From Bradyrhizobium sp. (GTDB lineage Bacteria > Pseudomonadota > Alphaproteobacteria > Rhizobiales > Xanthobacteraceae): DNA of 64,000 nt. The notes under the pieces are model-generated. The model did not search any database, was not told the DNA's origin, and was given only the letters and a program-made list of their open reading frames with translations. The stretch's first letter is position 1. Each line of letters begins with the position of its first letter. Shown here piece by piece: positions 8,958 to 17,223 of the stretch. The translations under genes were made by a program, and so were the position numbers. The stretch covers positions 1-64,000 of the forward strand of contig NZ_DAHUXJ010000080.1 in assembly GCF_027307225.1 (NCBI RefSeq), written 5' to 3'.

Positions 8958-9504
8958 CTAATTTTCAAGAGGCTCGTCTGTCACGTCGCCAGCCGCCAGC
9001 TTGGCGAATTCGCGCGCGATCACCTGGCGCAAATCCCGCACCATGGTGCGCAATGCGTTGCGGGCGCCGGCGGCGCCTTCCTTGTTGATCTGTGCGGGTC
9101 AGGTCGTCGGGGCGGCCGGGCAGCCCCTCGATGGCGCGCAGGATGGCTTCGCCGCAGCGCGCCGCGCCTTGTTCGGTCTGCTCGATCGGCCTCAAGCGGC
9201 CCACTTCCTTCTCATACTTCAGCTGCGCCATGCGGCCGTTGTAGACGGCCTCGAAGGTGCGGGCGCTGGTGAGGCCCGGCGCGGCATGTTCGCCTGGCCC
9301 GGCGTAGCCGCTTGGCGAAGCCGGCTCATCCGCGTCATCCGCGCGCACGCGGCTCACGCTGAGGCCCAGCGCCAGGTCGGCCTCGGCCGGGTCAATGCCG
9401 GTCTTGCCGTCGCTCTCCCTGAGGCGAAACTTGCCGGCCTTCAGCGCCTTGTTGACCGCCTGGCGGCTGACATTGCGATGCCGGGCATATTCGGCCTGCG
9501 TCAT
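8958..9504 (-). pseudogene. Terminase small subunit (Nu1-like), frameshifted
   Basis: The N-terminal part reads MTQAEYARHRNVSRQAVNKA, a HTH typical of Nu1-like small terminase subunits, followed by a helical region ending EAILRAIEGLPGRPDDLT. Near 9098 the frame changes: the continuing coding sequence (INKEGAAGARNAL, then REFAKLAAGDVTDEPLEN and a stop at 8958) lies in another frame. Removing one base, for example a C in the CCCGC stretch, would restore one continuous protein of about 181 residues. As given, the first frame runs on to 8965 as a basic tail with no meaning. It is either a true inactivating indel or a sequencing error. No large terminase follows. Confidence 0.65.
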
Positions 9505-9665
9505 CAGTTGCAAGATGAAACCTGATCATTTCTGAAATCGGGAAGCCCGAAAAGAGCAATAAAATGATCCATTTACCGGCTTCACGACACAACCTTTCCG
9601 ATCAATCCTTGGTCCGCTCGATCCTAGATCGTAACCGGAAACGAGCGCAACCCTGGAGCAATTCA

Positions 9666-10379
9666 ATGACCAAGCCTTCAGTATCCTGGAGCCAGGACTA
9701 CACCGTGAAATCCAATGCCCGCCGCGCCGCCCGCGCCGCCGGCATCGACCCATCGACAGTCTCGACCTTCGTCAAGGCCGGCCAGAAGCTGTACCGCTAT
9801 CCCCTCAACGCGTTGCCTACCCTGGTCCGCGCCGCCAACGAGGCCGCAAAGAAGAAGGCCGATAAGGCGAAGACTCGCAAGACGCCCAAGCCAGCCGCAA
9901 TTGATAAGAACCGCCGCAATCAAGCCGATGATTTTGCGTTTGAACGGTCCGGAAACTCATCCGCGAAGACTAGCGGCAAGTTCAAATCAAATACGGACTA
10001 CATCCAAAGCTTCAACAAACCAGCCGAGGCGCCGAAGGAGGCGCCGCCGCCGAAGCCGCGCACATCCCCTCGCACCGGATGGGCGAAGGCTTCCGCCAAG
10101 AAAGCGGTCAACGATGCCGCGCCCAAAGCCGACCGCGGGCTGAAGTTCACCGCCGTCGCCGCGCTATTGCGCCGGCCCGGCGGCGCCAGCATCACCGAGG
10201 TTTGCGCCGCCACCGGCTGGAAGCCGCATTCGGCGCGCGCCCGCATTTCGGTCGACGTATCGAAGCTGCTCGCGGTTGGCGATGAAATCATCCGTCGCCG
10301 CGAGGATGGCGTCTCGCACTACGCCATCGTGCGGAGCAAGCAGATGGAATTGCCCGGCGTGTCGCAGGAGGGCGCGTGA
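9666..10379 (+). CDS. DUF3489-domain protein
   Basis: A 237-residue basic protein. The N-terminal ~45 residues (VSWSQDYTVKSNARRAARAAGIDPS, split here only as a pattern W-S-x-x-Y/F-x-V) resemble those of the protein at 11519-11911. A long Lys/Pro-rich linker follows, then a C-terminal DUF3489 winged-helix-like domain (KFTAVAALLRRPGGASITEV, CAATGWKPHSARARIS). DUF3489 proteins are common in rhizobial prophages and islands and probably bind DNA; their function is unestablished. ATG 9666 follows GGAG with good spacing. It is the first gene of a short rightward operon ending at 11372. Confidence 0.8.
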   Translation: MTKPSVSWSQDYTVKSNARRAARAAGIDPSTVSTFVKAGQKLYRYPLNALPTLVRAANEAAKKKADKAKTRKTPKPAAIDKNRRNQADDFAFERSGNSSAKTSGKFKSNTDYIQSFNKPAEAPKEAPPPKPRTSPRTGWAKASAKKAVNDAAPKADRGLKFTAVAALLRRPGGASITEVCAATGWKPHSARARISVDVSKLLAVGDEIIRRREDGVSHYAIVRSKQMELPGVSQEGA

Positions 10380-10380
10380 T

Positions 10381-10527
10381 GTGGCCAGGTGGATTGGATT
10401 TATTCTGCTGTTCGCGCTGGTCGCGCTGGCGATCCACGCAACAGAATGGCGATACCAATCGCCTATCCCCTGCCCGTCACCACGGAACGGCTTCATCTGC
10501 GTCAATGGCCACCTTATCCGGCCGTGA
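10381..10527 (+). CDS. Small single-pass membrane protein, 48 aa
   Basis: A GTG start one base after the DUF3489 stop, with AGGAGG 9 nt upstream inside that gene's end. The product opens with one hydrophobic helix (WIGFILLFALVALAIHA) and ends with a short polar tail containing two Cys. Tight spacing and a strong ribosome site support translation; the function is unknown. The overlapping ATG at 10379 in another frame gives a poor protein. Confidence 0.5.
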   Translation: MARWIGFILLFALVALAIHATEWRYQSPIPCPSPRNGFICVNGHLIRP

Positions 10528-10620
10528 CCCCCTCAACGGTCGGCATGAACAGAAAGCCATGAAGGCCCTTCGAGCGAAGGAGGGCGCGGCACAAGAACGA
10601 TATCGCCATCGGAGACCGTC

Positions 10621-10869
10621 ATGACAGCACCTCTCAAAAGGATCATCTACAGCACCGAGCCCACGATGGGTTCCAGAACTCGCCAGGGCATTATGGTCAC
10701 TTCTTGCCTTGAATGCGGGCACGTGCTGAGCACAAACGCAGGTGAGCGCCGCAGGGGCGAGACCTATTGTTTCGATTGTTTCTACGGCAAGCCGGTCACT
10801 GAATTGGGCCAGATCATCCTTGATGAACACGGCTCCGAAGACGCCCTTTTCGAAAAGAACGGGGGCTGA
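10621..10869 (+). CDS. Small protein with two CxxC pairs
   Basis: An 82-residue protein with CLEC near residue 29 and CFDC near residue 50, a spacing that suggests a small zinc ribbon. It is otherwise unrecognised. ATG 10621 is preceded by GGAG at good spacing. It lies in the short rightward operon of the element, upstream of the two-helix membrane protein. A 21-codon frame at 10559-10624 overlaps its start by ATGA and could be a leader peptide, but evidence is thin. Confidence 0.6.
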   Translation: MTAPLKRIIYSTEPTMGSRTRQGIMVTSCLECGHVLSTNAGERRRGETYCFDCFYGKPVTELGQIILDEHGSEDALFEKNGG

Positions 10870-10872
10870 GCG

Positions 10873-11025
10873 ATGCGCCCGACTTTGCTTTTCCCCGTCC
10901 TTGGTATCGCGGCGTGGCTTCTCTCCGGCATCCTTACCTACGGCACGCCTATCTTCTTTGTTTGGCTGCTCCAAAGCGTCGGGATAGCCGTCATGGGCCA
11001 CCTCGCCCTCAAAGGGGTCAGGTAA
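10873..11025 (+). CDS. Small two-helix membrane protein, 50 aa
   Basis: ATG 10873 comes 3 bp after the previous stop and overlaps no other gene. The product has two hydrophobic stretches (LLFPVLGIAAWLLSGIL and IFFVWLLQSVGIAVMG) and a short basic end. The size and topology would fit a holin-like or other small phage membrane protein, but no motif proves this. The next frame (11026-11088, 20 codons) starts immediately after its stop. Confidence 0.5.
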   Translation: MRPTLLFPVLGIAAWLLSGILTYGTPIFFVWLLQSVGIAVMGHLALKGVR

Positions 11026-11084
11026 ATGCCGCCCTTTGCCGACGTTCTGGAATGGGAAGACTATCCACTCAGAGGTGGCGTGAT

Positions 11085-11372
11085 ATGACAGCGGCCATGG
11101 AGACGACCCGCCAGCTCATTCTCGCCCAAGGCTATAAGCTCGCCGAAGATGCGCTGGCCGAGCATGGCCGCCTCACCTTCATCCACGACGACAATGCCGA
11201 CCGGCCTCACCTGGCGGCGCTGTCGCATACCTTGCGTTACGCCGGCTGGCAGGCCGACGATGCCGTGCCCCCGCGCTATCGGCTTCCCGGCACGCGGCTC
11301 ATCATCGAAATCGAGCCGGGCGGTTCGGAGACGTCCGGGCACTGGCTGCACCTGATGGATATCGCCGACTAG
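11085..11372 (+). CDS. Hypothetical protein, 95 aa
   Basis: An acidic 95-residue protein (TRQLILAQGYKLAEDALA at the start, PGTRLIIEIEPGGSETSG near the end) with no recognised domain. ATG 11085 follows AGAGGTGG; the preceding 20-codon frame ends in an ATGA overlap with it. It is the last gene of the rightward operon and converges on the second DUF3489 gene, with a perfect 26-bp palindrome between them. Confidence 0.55.
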   Translation: MTAAMETTRQLILAQGYKLAEDALAEHGRLTFIHDDNADRPHLAALSHTLRYAGWQADDAVPPRYRLPGTRLIIEIEPGGSETSGHWLHLMDIAD

Positions 11373-11424
11373 AACGGCACCGCCGCAACTTCGAGGCCCG
11401 CTTCGCGGACGCGTTTGGTGGAAC

Positions 11425-11450
11425 TTCAAGGGATCACGTGATCCCTTGAA
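11425..11450. repeat. Perfect 26-bp palindrome
   Basis: The half-site TTCAAGGGATCAC is followed directly by its exact reverse complement, with no loop. It lies between convergent genes ending at 11372 and 11519. Without a T-run it is a poor terminator; a dimeric protein site or a bidirectional stop are possible. Confidence 0.7.
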
Positions 11451-11518
11451 CGGGAAAGCGGGTTAGCCAATCGGGGCGCAAAGAGCCCGCAAAAGATTTT
11501 AGCCTCCCAGATTTCTAA

Positions 11519-11911
11519 TTAGGTCGCCGCGCTCCCGTGCCCCCGATCGATGATTGCATAACCGGAAGCATCGCGCCCGCGCCAGTGCGCGATCACTTCG
11601 CCTTCGGCGAGTCGTTTCGATATCTTGCCCGAAATCGCCCCGCGCATGGAATGCGGTTGCCATCCCGTGACCTCGATAATCTCTGCCGCAGTGGCGCCTC
11701 CTGGCCGGCGTAGCATCGCAGCAACCTTGTCCAGCGAGCTATCCGCCCGTTTTGCTTTTTCACGTTCGCTGGGCGCAGCGGGCAGCGGGAAGCGATAAAA
11801 CGTCATCGAATCCTTTGTGACCGCCTCCACCTTGGACGGATCTACGCCGGCCGCCTTGGCCGCCCGGAGAGCACTCGCGTTGACTGAAAAGTTGTCGCTC
11901 CAAATGATCAT
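11519..11911 (-). CDS. DUF3489-domain protein, short paralogue
   Basis: A 130-residue version of the protein at 9666-10379: the N-terminal W-S-x-x-F-x-V segment with ALRAAKAAGVDPSKV and FYRFPLPAAP, a short linker, then the DUF3489 core (VAAMLRRPGGATAAEIIEV, TGWQPHSMRGAIS). The long Lys/Pro linker of the other copy is missing. It belongs to the leftward gene block, 19 bp after the tape-measure-like gene region on the other side. Probably DNA-binding (inference). Confidence 0.78.
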   Translation of the reverse strand: MIIWSDNFSVNASALRAAKAAGVDPSKVEAVTKDSMTFYRFPLPAAPSEREKAKRADSSLDKVAAMLRRPGGATAAEIIEVTGWQPHSMRGAISGKISKRLAEGEVIAHWRGRDASGYAIIDRGHGSAAT

Positions 11912-11930
11912 CTTTTATTTCCTGTCGACG

Positions 11931-13859
11931 CTAGCCAGGTCCCGGCGCTGCTTCCGGCATCGACAGCCCGGTCGAGCCGGCGGTGCCGGGGCCGGAGCCC
12001 GGCGGGTGCCCGAATACGTTGATTTCGTTGCGAACTGCTTGAGTGATCCGGCTGATGAAGGCGTCGGATGGTTCGACTTGCACGTTTACGTTCAGATCCG
12101 CCGAGCCTTTAACTTCCGGATGGGGGACTGCGGCGGCATAGGCCGATGCCGGCTGCCAGGTATTAAAGGGCTGAAACATTCTACCAAGTTCCGGCGCATT
12201 CACTGGCGGCCTGTCGGCCGCTGCCTTTTCCCACGGCGCCGGCGCCAACCGATCTGCCTCAGTTTCGCTGATGCCAAACATCTCTCGCAGTTGACTGCGT
12301 AGAGAATGATCGTGATCGCGCTTCATGGCATCCAATAGAGCGATTCCGATGCCATAAATGCCGCCACGGCCTAACCCGGCACGGATGGTGCCCAGCACGG
12401 TAGGTCCTTCCAGAGCCGCCGCCGCGGCGCCGCCGCCGCGGCCCAACATATTTCCGAGTCCGCGCAGTCCCAGCGCGGTCAACCACCAGGCCCCCGCGCC
12501 GGCCCCAGCGGTCCCGGCCGCCAGTCCAATGGCCCCCCCAACCGGATTCTTGGCGACGACTTTTTCCAGCGCGACCAGACCGGAGGCGATGGCATTCAGA
12601 CCAGCTGCCGCTGGCTCCGCCAGTGGACCACCGGCGATGGCGAGCAGATTCTTGAACTGCTCGGTCACACCGCCGAAGGCAATATACCAATCCTTGGACT
12701 GGAAGACGTCGGCCGCCTCCAGGCCTTTCGCTTCGTGGACTTTTTCCCAATCCTTGTTGATGCGCTGTTGCTGCGTGGCAAAGATGCCAGCCATCTGAGC
12801 GGCGGTCCCGGCTTGGAACATCGTTCCGAGATGAGCCTGAATCTCGTCGGCCTTCGTGATCCCTTTTGCCTTGTAAGCGGGCAACACCACATCGTTGATC
12901 CAAGCGTATGGATCGCTAGCTGCGAGCCTCCAATCCTTGACGGCGCCAGGAAGCATTCCCTTTACGGCGCCGCTTGACGTGTAAATGATCTTGCTCTTAT
13001 CGGCGATCAAACCTTCGGCCAGCATTTCCTCGACCGCGCTCGGCTTTACCCGGCCGGTGACTATCGCCTGATAGAAGCTCGACATCGCCTTGCCGGTGCT
13101 GGAACCTCCGAGCTCCTGCGCCAGGGTCGGACCGGTTTCCAGCATAAACTTCTCGGACAGGCTCTGCGTCGACTGCCGGCCGTACTTGAACATTTCGTAA
13201 TAGTCGGTCGGGCGCAGCGTATCGCCGAAGACGTTGATCGCCTTCGCCATGCCCTGCATGTAGGACGTGAACTTCTCGGGGTCCATCGTGACGCCCTTGA
13301 TCTCCATGCCCTTGACCAGCTTGTCGAAGTCTTCCGCCAGTTCCGCGGCACGCTCGGGATGGGCGCCCTGCGCCACGACCCGAAGCTTCAGCATCGGGTC
13401 GAGAATTTTGGCGGCCTCTTCATAGGTGCCGACGATCGTGCGCATGTTGCGCAACGAATGCATGATCGTCGTCTGCGACAGCGATCGGTAGCGCTGCGAC
13501 ATTTCAGCCGACAGCTTTTCCGCCTCCGCGATTTCACGTTCCGACATCCCCGAGACTTCCATGCGCACCCGTTCATGCGCCTGCTCGGCGGTGGCTTTCA
13601 CCGTCTCATGGATCAGACCACTAATGCCATGCATCCCAGCCATGCCGGCGCTCGCCGCAGCCACCGGCGCCAGCGTTTGCGCCGTCTTGTGCAGGCTGTT
13701 GATGGCCCGGCTGGCCCCGAGGACGCCGCTGTGGCTGGCGCCCTGCAGCGACTTGAAGGCTGAGGACAGGCCCTTCACCTTCTTGGCGATGTCTTCGAAC
13801 TTGTTCCCTGTGGCATCAATCGCGGAAATTCTGGCTTCGGCTTCGATCATTCTGGACAT
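11931..13859 (-). CDS. Tail tape-measure-like phage protein
   Basis: A 642-residue protein with a helical N-terminal half, a stretch of small hydrophobic helices (GGAIGLAAGTAGAGAGAWW, IYGIGIALLDAM) and a Gly/Pro/Ala-rich tail. Together these features fit a phage tail tape-measure protein, though it is short for one. The opening (ISAIDATGNKFEDIAKKV) also resembles that class. The start at 13859 follows GGGGGATAACC. No neighbouring tail tube or baseplate genes are recognised, so any tail would have to come from elsewhere. Alternative: a large structural protein of unknown type. Confidence 0.6.
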   Translation of the reverse strand: MSRMIEAEARISAIDATGNKFEDIAKKVKGLSSAFKSLQGASHSGVLGASRAINSLHKTAQTLAPVAAASAGMAGMHGISGLIHETVKATAEQAHERVRMEVSGMSEREIAEAEKLSAEMSQRYRSLSQTTIMHSLRNMRTIVGTYEEAAKILDPMLKLRVVAQGAHPERAAELAEDFDKLVKGMEIKGVTMDPEKFTSYMQGMAKAINVFGDTLRPTDYYEMFKYGRQSTQSLSEKFMLETGPTLAQELGGSSTGKAMSSFYQAIVTGRVKPSAVEEMLAEGLIADKSKIIYTSSGAVKGMLPGAVKDWRLAASDPYAWINDVVLPAYKAKGITKADEIQAHLGTMFQAGTAAQMAGIFATQQQRINKDWEKVHEAKGLEAADVFQSKDWYIAFGGVTEQFKNLLAIAGGPLAEPAAAGLNAIASGLVALEKVVAKNPVGGAIGLAAGTAGAGAGAWWLTALGLRGLGNMLGRGGGAAAAALEGPTVLGTIRAGLGRGGIYGIGIALLDAMKRDHDHSLRSQLREMFGISETEADRLAPAPWEKAAADRPPVNAPELGRMFQPFNTWQPASAYAAAVPHPEVKGSADLNVNVQVEPSDAFISRITQAVRNEINVFGHPPGSGPGTAGSTGLSMPEAAPGPG

Positions 13860-13862
13860 TGG

Positions 13863-14372
13863 TTATCCCCCGCCACGACTGTTCAACAACGCGCAAACTG
13901 AAGAGAAAAACCGCAGGTAATCAGAGATCGCGCGGACCGCGTTGGCGTCGTCGTTGATCATCTTTTTGCTGTAGGTGAGTTCGAGCTTCGTCGATTCGAA
14001 ACGATACCCTTTCAACGCGCCGATCATGGCGGTTTCGCCGCTCGGCGTGCGGAGGAAACAGCAGACGTCCATCAGCGTCTCATCATCATCGCATTGCCAC
14101 CAAAGCCCCAGATCCTGACCATGGCTGGCCCATTCGATCCAACCGCAGCGAGCCGGCGGCCTGGCAATTTGGCAAGAAATCCGAAATGATTCGTCGTCGT
14201 GCGCAACACGATAGCTGCGCTCGACGATGACGTCATCGAAGTTGAGTCGCGCAGCTGCTCCCTTACCCTCTAAAGCCAAGCTGGCCCGAACGAGCTGGTA
14301 CAAATGGGCCATCTCGGCATCGACATAGAACCGGCCGGCAAGGATGTCGTCGGCGATAGTGGCGATAGCCAT
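13863..14372 (-). CDS. Hypothetical protein, 169 aa
   Basis: It ends 3 bp before the tape-measure-like gene and starts at ATG 14372 with GAGG upstream. The product is soluble, contains several Trp and Cys residues in its middle (WIEWASHGQDLGLWWQCD), and shows no known domain. The gene is tightly packed in the leftward block, so a structural or accessory phage role is possible. Function unknown. Confidence 0.55.
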   Translation of the reverse strand: MAIATIADDILAGRFYVDAEMAHLYQLVRASLALEGKGAAARLNFDDVIVERSYRVAHDDESFRISCQIARPPARCGWIEWASHGQDLGLWWQCDDDETLMDVCCFLRTPSGETAMIGALKGYRFESTKLELTYSKKMINDDANAVRAISDYLRFFSSVCALLNSRGGG

Positions 14373-14379
14373 GTGCGCC

Positions 14380-15402
14380 TCACAGGGCGAGGGACGCTTT
14401 GGAAAAAGCTTGATCTATCAGACGCCGGTGAAATAGCTCTCGCTTCGGTCCAGGCAACGTGCTTACAAGGCCGAGTACAGCGCGCGGATCGGCGTCGGGG
14501 CGACGGATAACCCGAAAGCCGGCGGCCTGGACAAGCGCTTCCTCTTCGCGCTCAGCTTCAAGGAGATCACCAAGGCAAACCCTGAAACGTTCTATCCGTT
14601 GCTCATCGCTCAATGCGGTTGCGTCATTTGCAGTGGCGTCTATCTCCTTATCGAGGGCCGCAATCAGGTCTCCCCGCAAGAGCCATGCGATCAGCGCAAT
14701 TCCATCCGGTCCCTTTTCGGCGATGGAGATGTCGAACTCTGGCCATTGAATGGCCCCGAGCGATTCGATCAATCGGTAGATATCGGGCCTGCCGCGTTCG
14801 GCCAGTGTTTCGATAAGCTCGCGAGCCCGTCGCTTCGCATCAGATGTCTTGTATGACGCAGCGTCGATCTGCCGGAGCTCCGCCGATAGCTCGCGTACGC
14901 GGCTGCGGCGCTTTTCCAATATGTCGAGTGTAACTTCCTTCGCTTTGCTCGCCTTGTCCCCGTAGCTAACGAGCGCTGCGTCTGCCGGGAGCGCCTGCAG
15001 CCATTCGTCGATCGTACGAATCAACCCTCCCAAACTGGCCAATTCCGCCGAATTCAATTGAGTGTGTTCATTCAGCTGAGCTTGCTCATCCACTAGAGAA
15101 GCGATGCGATCGTCGATCTCCTTTCTCTCGCGGTCACTGGCACGGTCTGAAACGCCATGTGCCTCATGGTCGTCGACTCTCAACCTAAACGAGGATGATG
15201 CGGAACCTGGATTAGCTTTCCCCTTTGACAGGCGCTCTCGCTCAGACCGCAATCTGTCGATGTTACGATTGAGGTGGAGCAACCTTGTGCCAGCTTCCAC
15301 TGCGATCCCCGACAATTCTTGGCATCGCCATTCCAAACTGTTCAGTTTTTCATTGGCGCCGGCGGGCAGCCTGTCTTTGAGGTGCTTGGGAATAGCTTTC
15401 AT
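14380..15402 (-). CDS. Coiled-coil protein, 340 aa, unknown
   Basis: A largely helical, charged protein with coiled-coil stretches (LLHLNRNIDRLRSERERL, ASLVDEQAQLNEH, DILEKRRSRVRELSAELR) and a more globular C-terminal third. No domain is recognised. ATG 15402 overlaps the stop of the small basic gene at 15399 as ATGA, indicating translational coupling. It lies 7 bp before the next gene of the leftward block. A scaffold or tail-assembly role is only a guess. Confidence 0.6.
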   Translation of the reverse strand: MKAIPKHLKDRLPAGANEKLNSLEWRCQELSGIAVEAGTRLLHLNRNIDRLRSERERLSKGKANPGSASSSFRLRVDDHEAHGVSDRASDRERKEIDDRIASLVDEQAQLNEHTQLNSAELASLGGLIRTIDEWLQALPADAALVSYGDKASKAKEVTLDILEKRRSRVRELSAELRQIDAASYKTSDAKRRARELIETLAERGRPDIYRLIESLGAIQWPEFDISIAEKGPDGIALIAWLLRGDLIAALDKEIDATANDATALSDEQRIERFRVCLGDLLEAEREEEALVQAAGFRVIRRPDADPRAVLGLVSTLPGPKRELFHRRLIDQAFSKASLAL

Positions 15403-15590
15403 GGAATTATTTCCTCATCTCTGCATTTAGGTTTGTTGCGTGGGAGCTCTACTTCCGGTTCTGCCCCGCTCTTCGCCCGGCGGGGGGTTCGCGTTTTTTG
15501 CGAACCCTCCCTTCGTCGATTCGGGCGAAGAAAATTGTCGTTGGCGCGCCGGGCCATCGGTCGGAGAGACGAAGCCGATGGCCCGGCCAA
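15399..15590 (-). CDS. Small basic protein, about 51-63 aa
   Basis: A very basic frame (MARRANDNFLRP from 15557, then a run rich in Arg/Lys) whose TGA overlaps the ATG of the coiled-coil gene. An alternative frame at 15427-15651 overlaps the stop of the repeat protein in the same way, and only one of the two is likely real. I prefer this one because of the ANDNF pattern seen in small rhizobial proteins and the downstream coupling. Confidence 0.4.
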   Translation of the reverse strand: MAGPSASSLRPMARRANDNFLRPNRRREGSQKTRTPRRAKSGAEPEVELPRNKPKCRDEEIIP

Positions 15591-15647
15591 GACGCACTAC
15601 CCTCATCGGAGCGAGAGCGCGCGCTTGTGACTTGATCACTATCGTCG

Positions 15648-16103
15648 TCATCGTTCTTGGGAAGCGATGAGGCGATCAACGGCCGCGCTTAGCCTGGCGC
15701 GTGGCGTGCCTGCATCGGCGGCGGTCGGCGAACTGTCACGTTTTTCAGCCCCGGCCACGGGCGCGGTGCGCGCAAACTGTCGCGCGTCGTCTTGGGCGAT
15801 GAGGCGATCGACGGCCGCGCTTAGCCTGGCGTGCGGCGTATCAGAGCCTGCTGGGCGCGGCGCGATGCGCGAAACGCTTTGAGCTGCGGTGGTCGGAAAA
15901 TTCTTGGCGATGAGGCGATCGACGGCCGCGCTCAGCCTGGCGCGCGGCGTATCGGCGCGAGCTGCGCCGGAGCCCGAACCCTCCCGCGTGTCGGCAGCGG
16001 CCGGCGCGTGATGTGAACCCTCCCGCGTGTCGGAATAATTCCCGACCGGTGGATGGACTGCCGCGTAGACCGCCGCTAGTCCGCTCTGCTTCGTCGCTGA
16101 CAT
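15648..16103 (-). CDS. Protein with three copies of an RLSAAVDRLIA repeat
   Basis: A 151-residue protein built around three near-identical units of the form TP(R/H)ARLSAAVDRLIA near residues 52, 88 and 133, separated by variable Ala/Pro/Ser-rich spacers. Two shorter DTREGS units lie earlier. Each long unit would form one amphipathic helix, so it may be a multivalent adaptor or docking protein (inference). ATG 16103 is preceded by GGGAG. The DNA repeats are visible at about 15666-15710, 15799-15840 and 15910-15955. No family recognised. Confidence 0.6.
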   Translation of the reverse strand: MSATKQSGLAAVYAAVHPPVGNYSDTREGSHHAPAAADTREGSGSGAARADTPRARLSAAVDRLIAKNFPTTAAQSVSRIAPRPAGSDTPHARLSAAVDRLIAQDDARQFARTAPVAGAEKRDSSPTAADAGTPRARLSAAVDRLIASQER

Positions 16104-16139
16104 CCAGTTGCTCCCTTCGGCGTTGGCTGTGAAGCACCA

Positions 16140-16622
16140 TCAGCCACCCCCTTGGAATTCAGAAGCCGATATAAGTTCCATCGGTGTCCCAATGACTTTT
16201 TGAATTTGCTTCCAATCGATCAAGTGGTCGCGAGCTTTCAATGCGACCCAAAGATGGGCTTCGATTCGCCCTCGGATGGCGTGAGGGCAGACGCTGGCAT
16301 CGCGGTCTCTCAGCCAGCCGTTTGATCTATAACCCTTCAGCCAATCTGCGATCTTTCGTGCGTTCGCAGGGGTTGCCGCGCCGAGCATTGCTGCGGCGGC
16401 GCGCAACGCATCGTTACGCCTCGCTAGCTTCAGACTGAACGCCGGATGGTTTTCGCCCTTGTCAAGCCGAAGGCCGAGCGCGTCCTCGATCGAACACTGA
16501 TCCGCGAAGTACCGGCCGACGTCGGCGACGAACCTGGCGCGATCTTCATCGGAGGCGCCGCTGCCGGTTTTGACGAACATCGCCACCCGGTAGAGCCGAT
16601 TTGCGTGGTAGTCGGCGCTCAC
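16140..16622 (-). CDS. Hypothetical protein, 160 aa
   Basis: GTG start at 16622 (reading MSADYHANRLYRVAMFV). A soluble, mixed-charge protein with an Ala-rich helical centre (NDALRAAAAMLGAATPANARK) and no recognised domain. It ends 36 bp before the repeat protein in the same leftward block. The start is uncertain because no clear ribosome site is visible. Confidence 0.5.
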   Translation of the reverse strand: MSADYHANRLYRVAMFVKTGSGASDEDRARFVADVGRYFADQCSIEDALGLRLDKGENHPAFSLKLARRNDALRAAAAMLGAATPANARKIADWLKGYRSNGWLRDRDASVCPHAIRGRIEAHLWVALKARDHLIDWKQIQKVIGTPMELISASEFQGGG

Positions 16623-16777
16623 GGCAGCGCACCGGGCTTGTGGTTGTCAACCGCTGATGGGTGCCTCGTCAACCGCGTCAACCTAACTTTTTGATCTTTC
16701 CGCTAGCGAAATTTCGGGCGCGGCGCGGCCGCGCCGCCGCCTCGCGCGAGGAAGGACCCGCTGCCGTCCGACCAGCG

Positions 16778-17020
16778 TCAACGTGCCGGCAAGCGGCCGG
16801 CAAGAATGGCATCGACATCATCGAGCAGCCGCGCGGGCAACTCATGCTCGACGGTTTGCTCAAACGCCGCCTTGGTTTGGTGCTTGACCATCTCGGACGG
16901 GATCGCCGGACCCCACAGCTTCTTGATCGGCGTCCGCCCCTTGCCGGTGCGCATGAACACGTGGCCGCCCAGCGCCCGGCACAATGAAGGCATGGGGAAA
17001 CAGGCGTCTTTTTTACCCAT
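16778..17020 (-). pseudogene. Remnant of phage minor tail protein (GpZ-like C-terminus)
   Basis: An 80-residue frame in the minus direction contains RTGKGRTPIKKLWGPAIPSE followed by a helical end (AAFEQTVEHELPARLL). This is the characteristic C-terminal pattern of prophage minor tail protein Z, which is normally about 190-200 residues long. Everything upstream of the GKGR segment is missing; the preceding DNA is a non-coding, motif-rich region. I therefore read it as a truncated leftover, though a short product from ATG 17020 is possible. Confidence 0.55.
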
Positions 17021-17057
17021 GGCGCCGCCGTGACCCGAGGGAGGCCATGGGAGGGTA

Positions 17058-17093
17058 TGGGAGGGTTTCGAGAGCCGTTTCGAAACCCTCCCA
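17058..17093. repeat. 14-bp inverted repeat containing GGGAGGGTT
   Basis: The arms TGGGAGGGTTTCGA and TCGAAACCCTCCCA are perfectly complementary, with an 8-bp spacer. Each arm contains the nonamer that recurs elsewhere in this region. It could be an operator, an iteron pair or a transcriptional stop. Confidence 0.7.
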
Positions 17094-17179
17094 CTTCCAG
17101 TAAACTCAACTGGAGAAACGAGTTTTTAGATTTGATCTTTTTAAATGGGAGGGTTGGGATACATTTTACAATGTTTTCT

Positions 17180-17223
17180 CGCATACGCGCGCACGCGCAT
17201 ACACGCGTGCACATGCACACGCG
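17180..17223. repeat. 44-nt alternating pyrimidine-purine tract
   Basis: Every base from 17180 to 17223 alternates pyrimidine and purine without interruption, mostly CG and CA/TA steps. Such tracts can adopt Z-DNA under negative supercoiling (established physical property). Nothing shows that this one does so in the cell. Confidence 0.7.
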
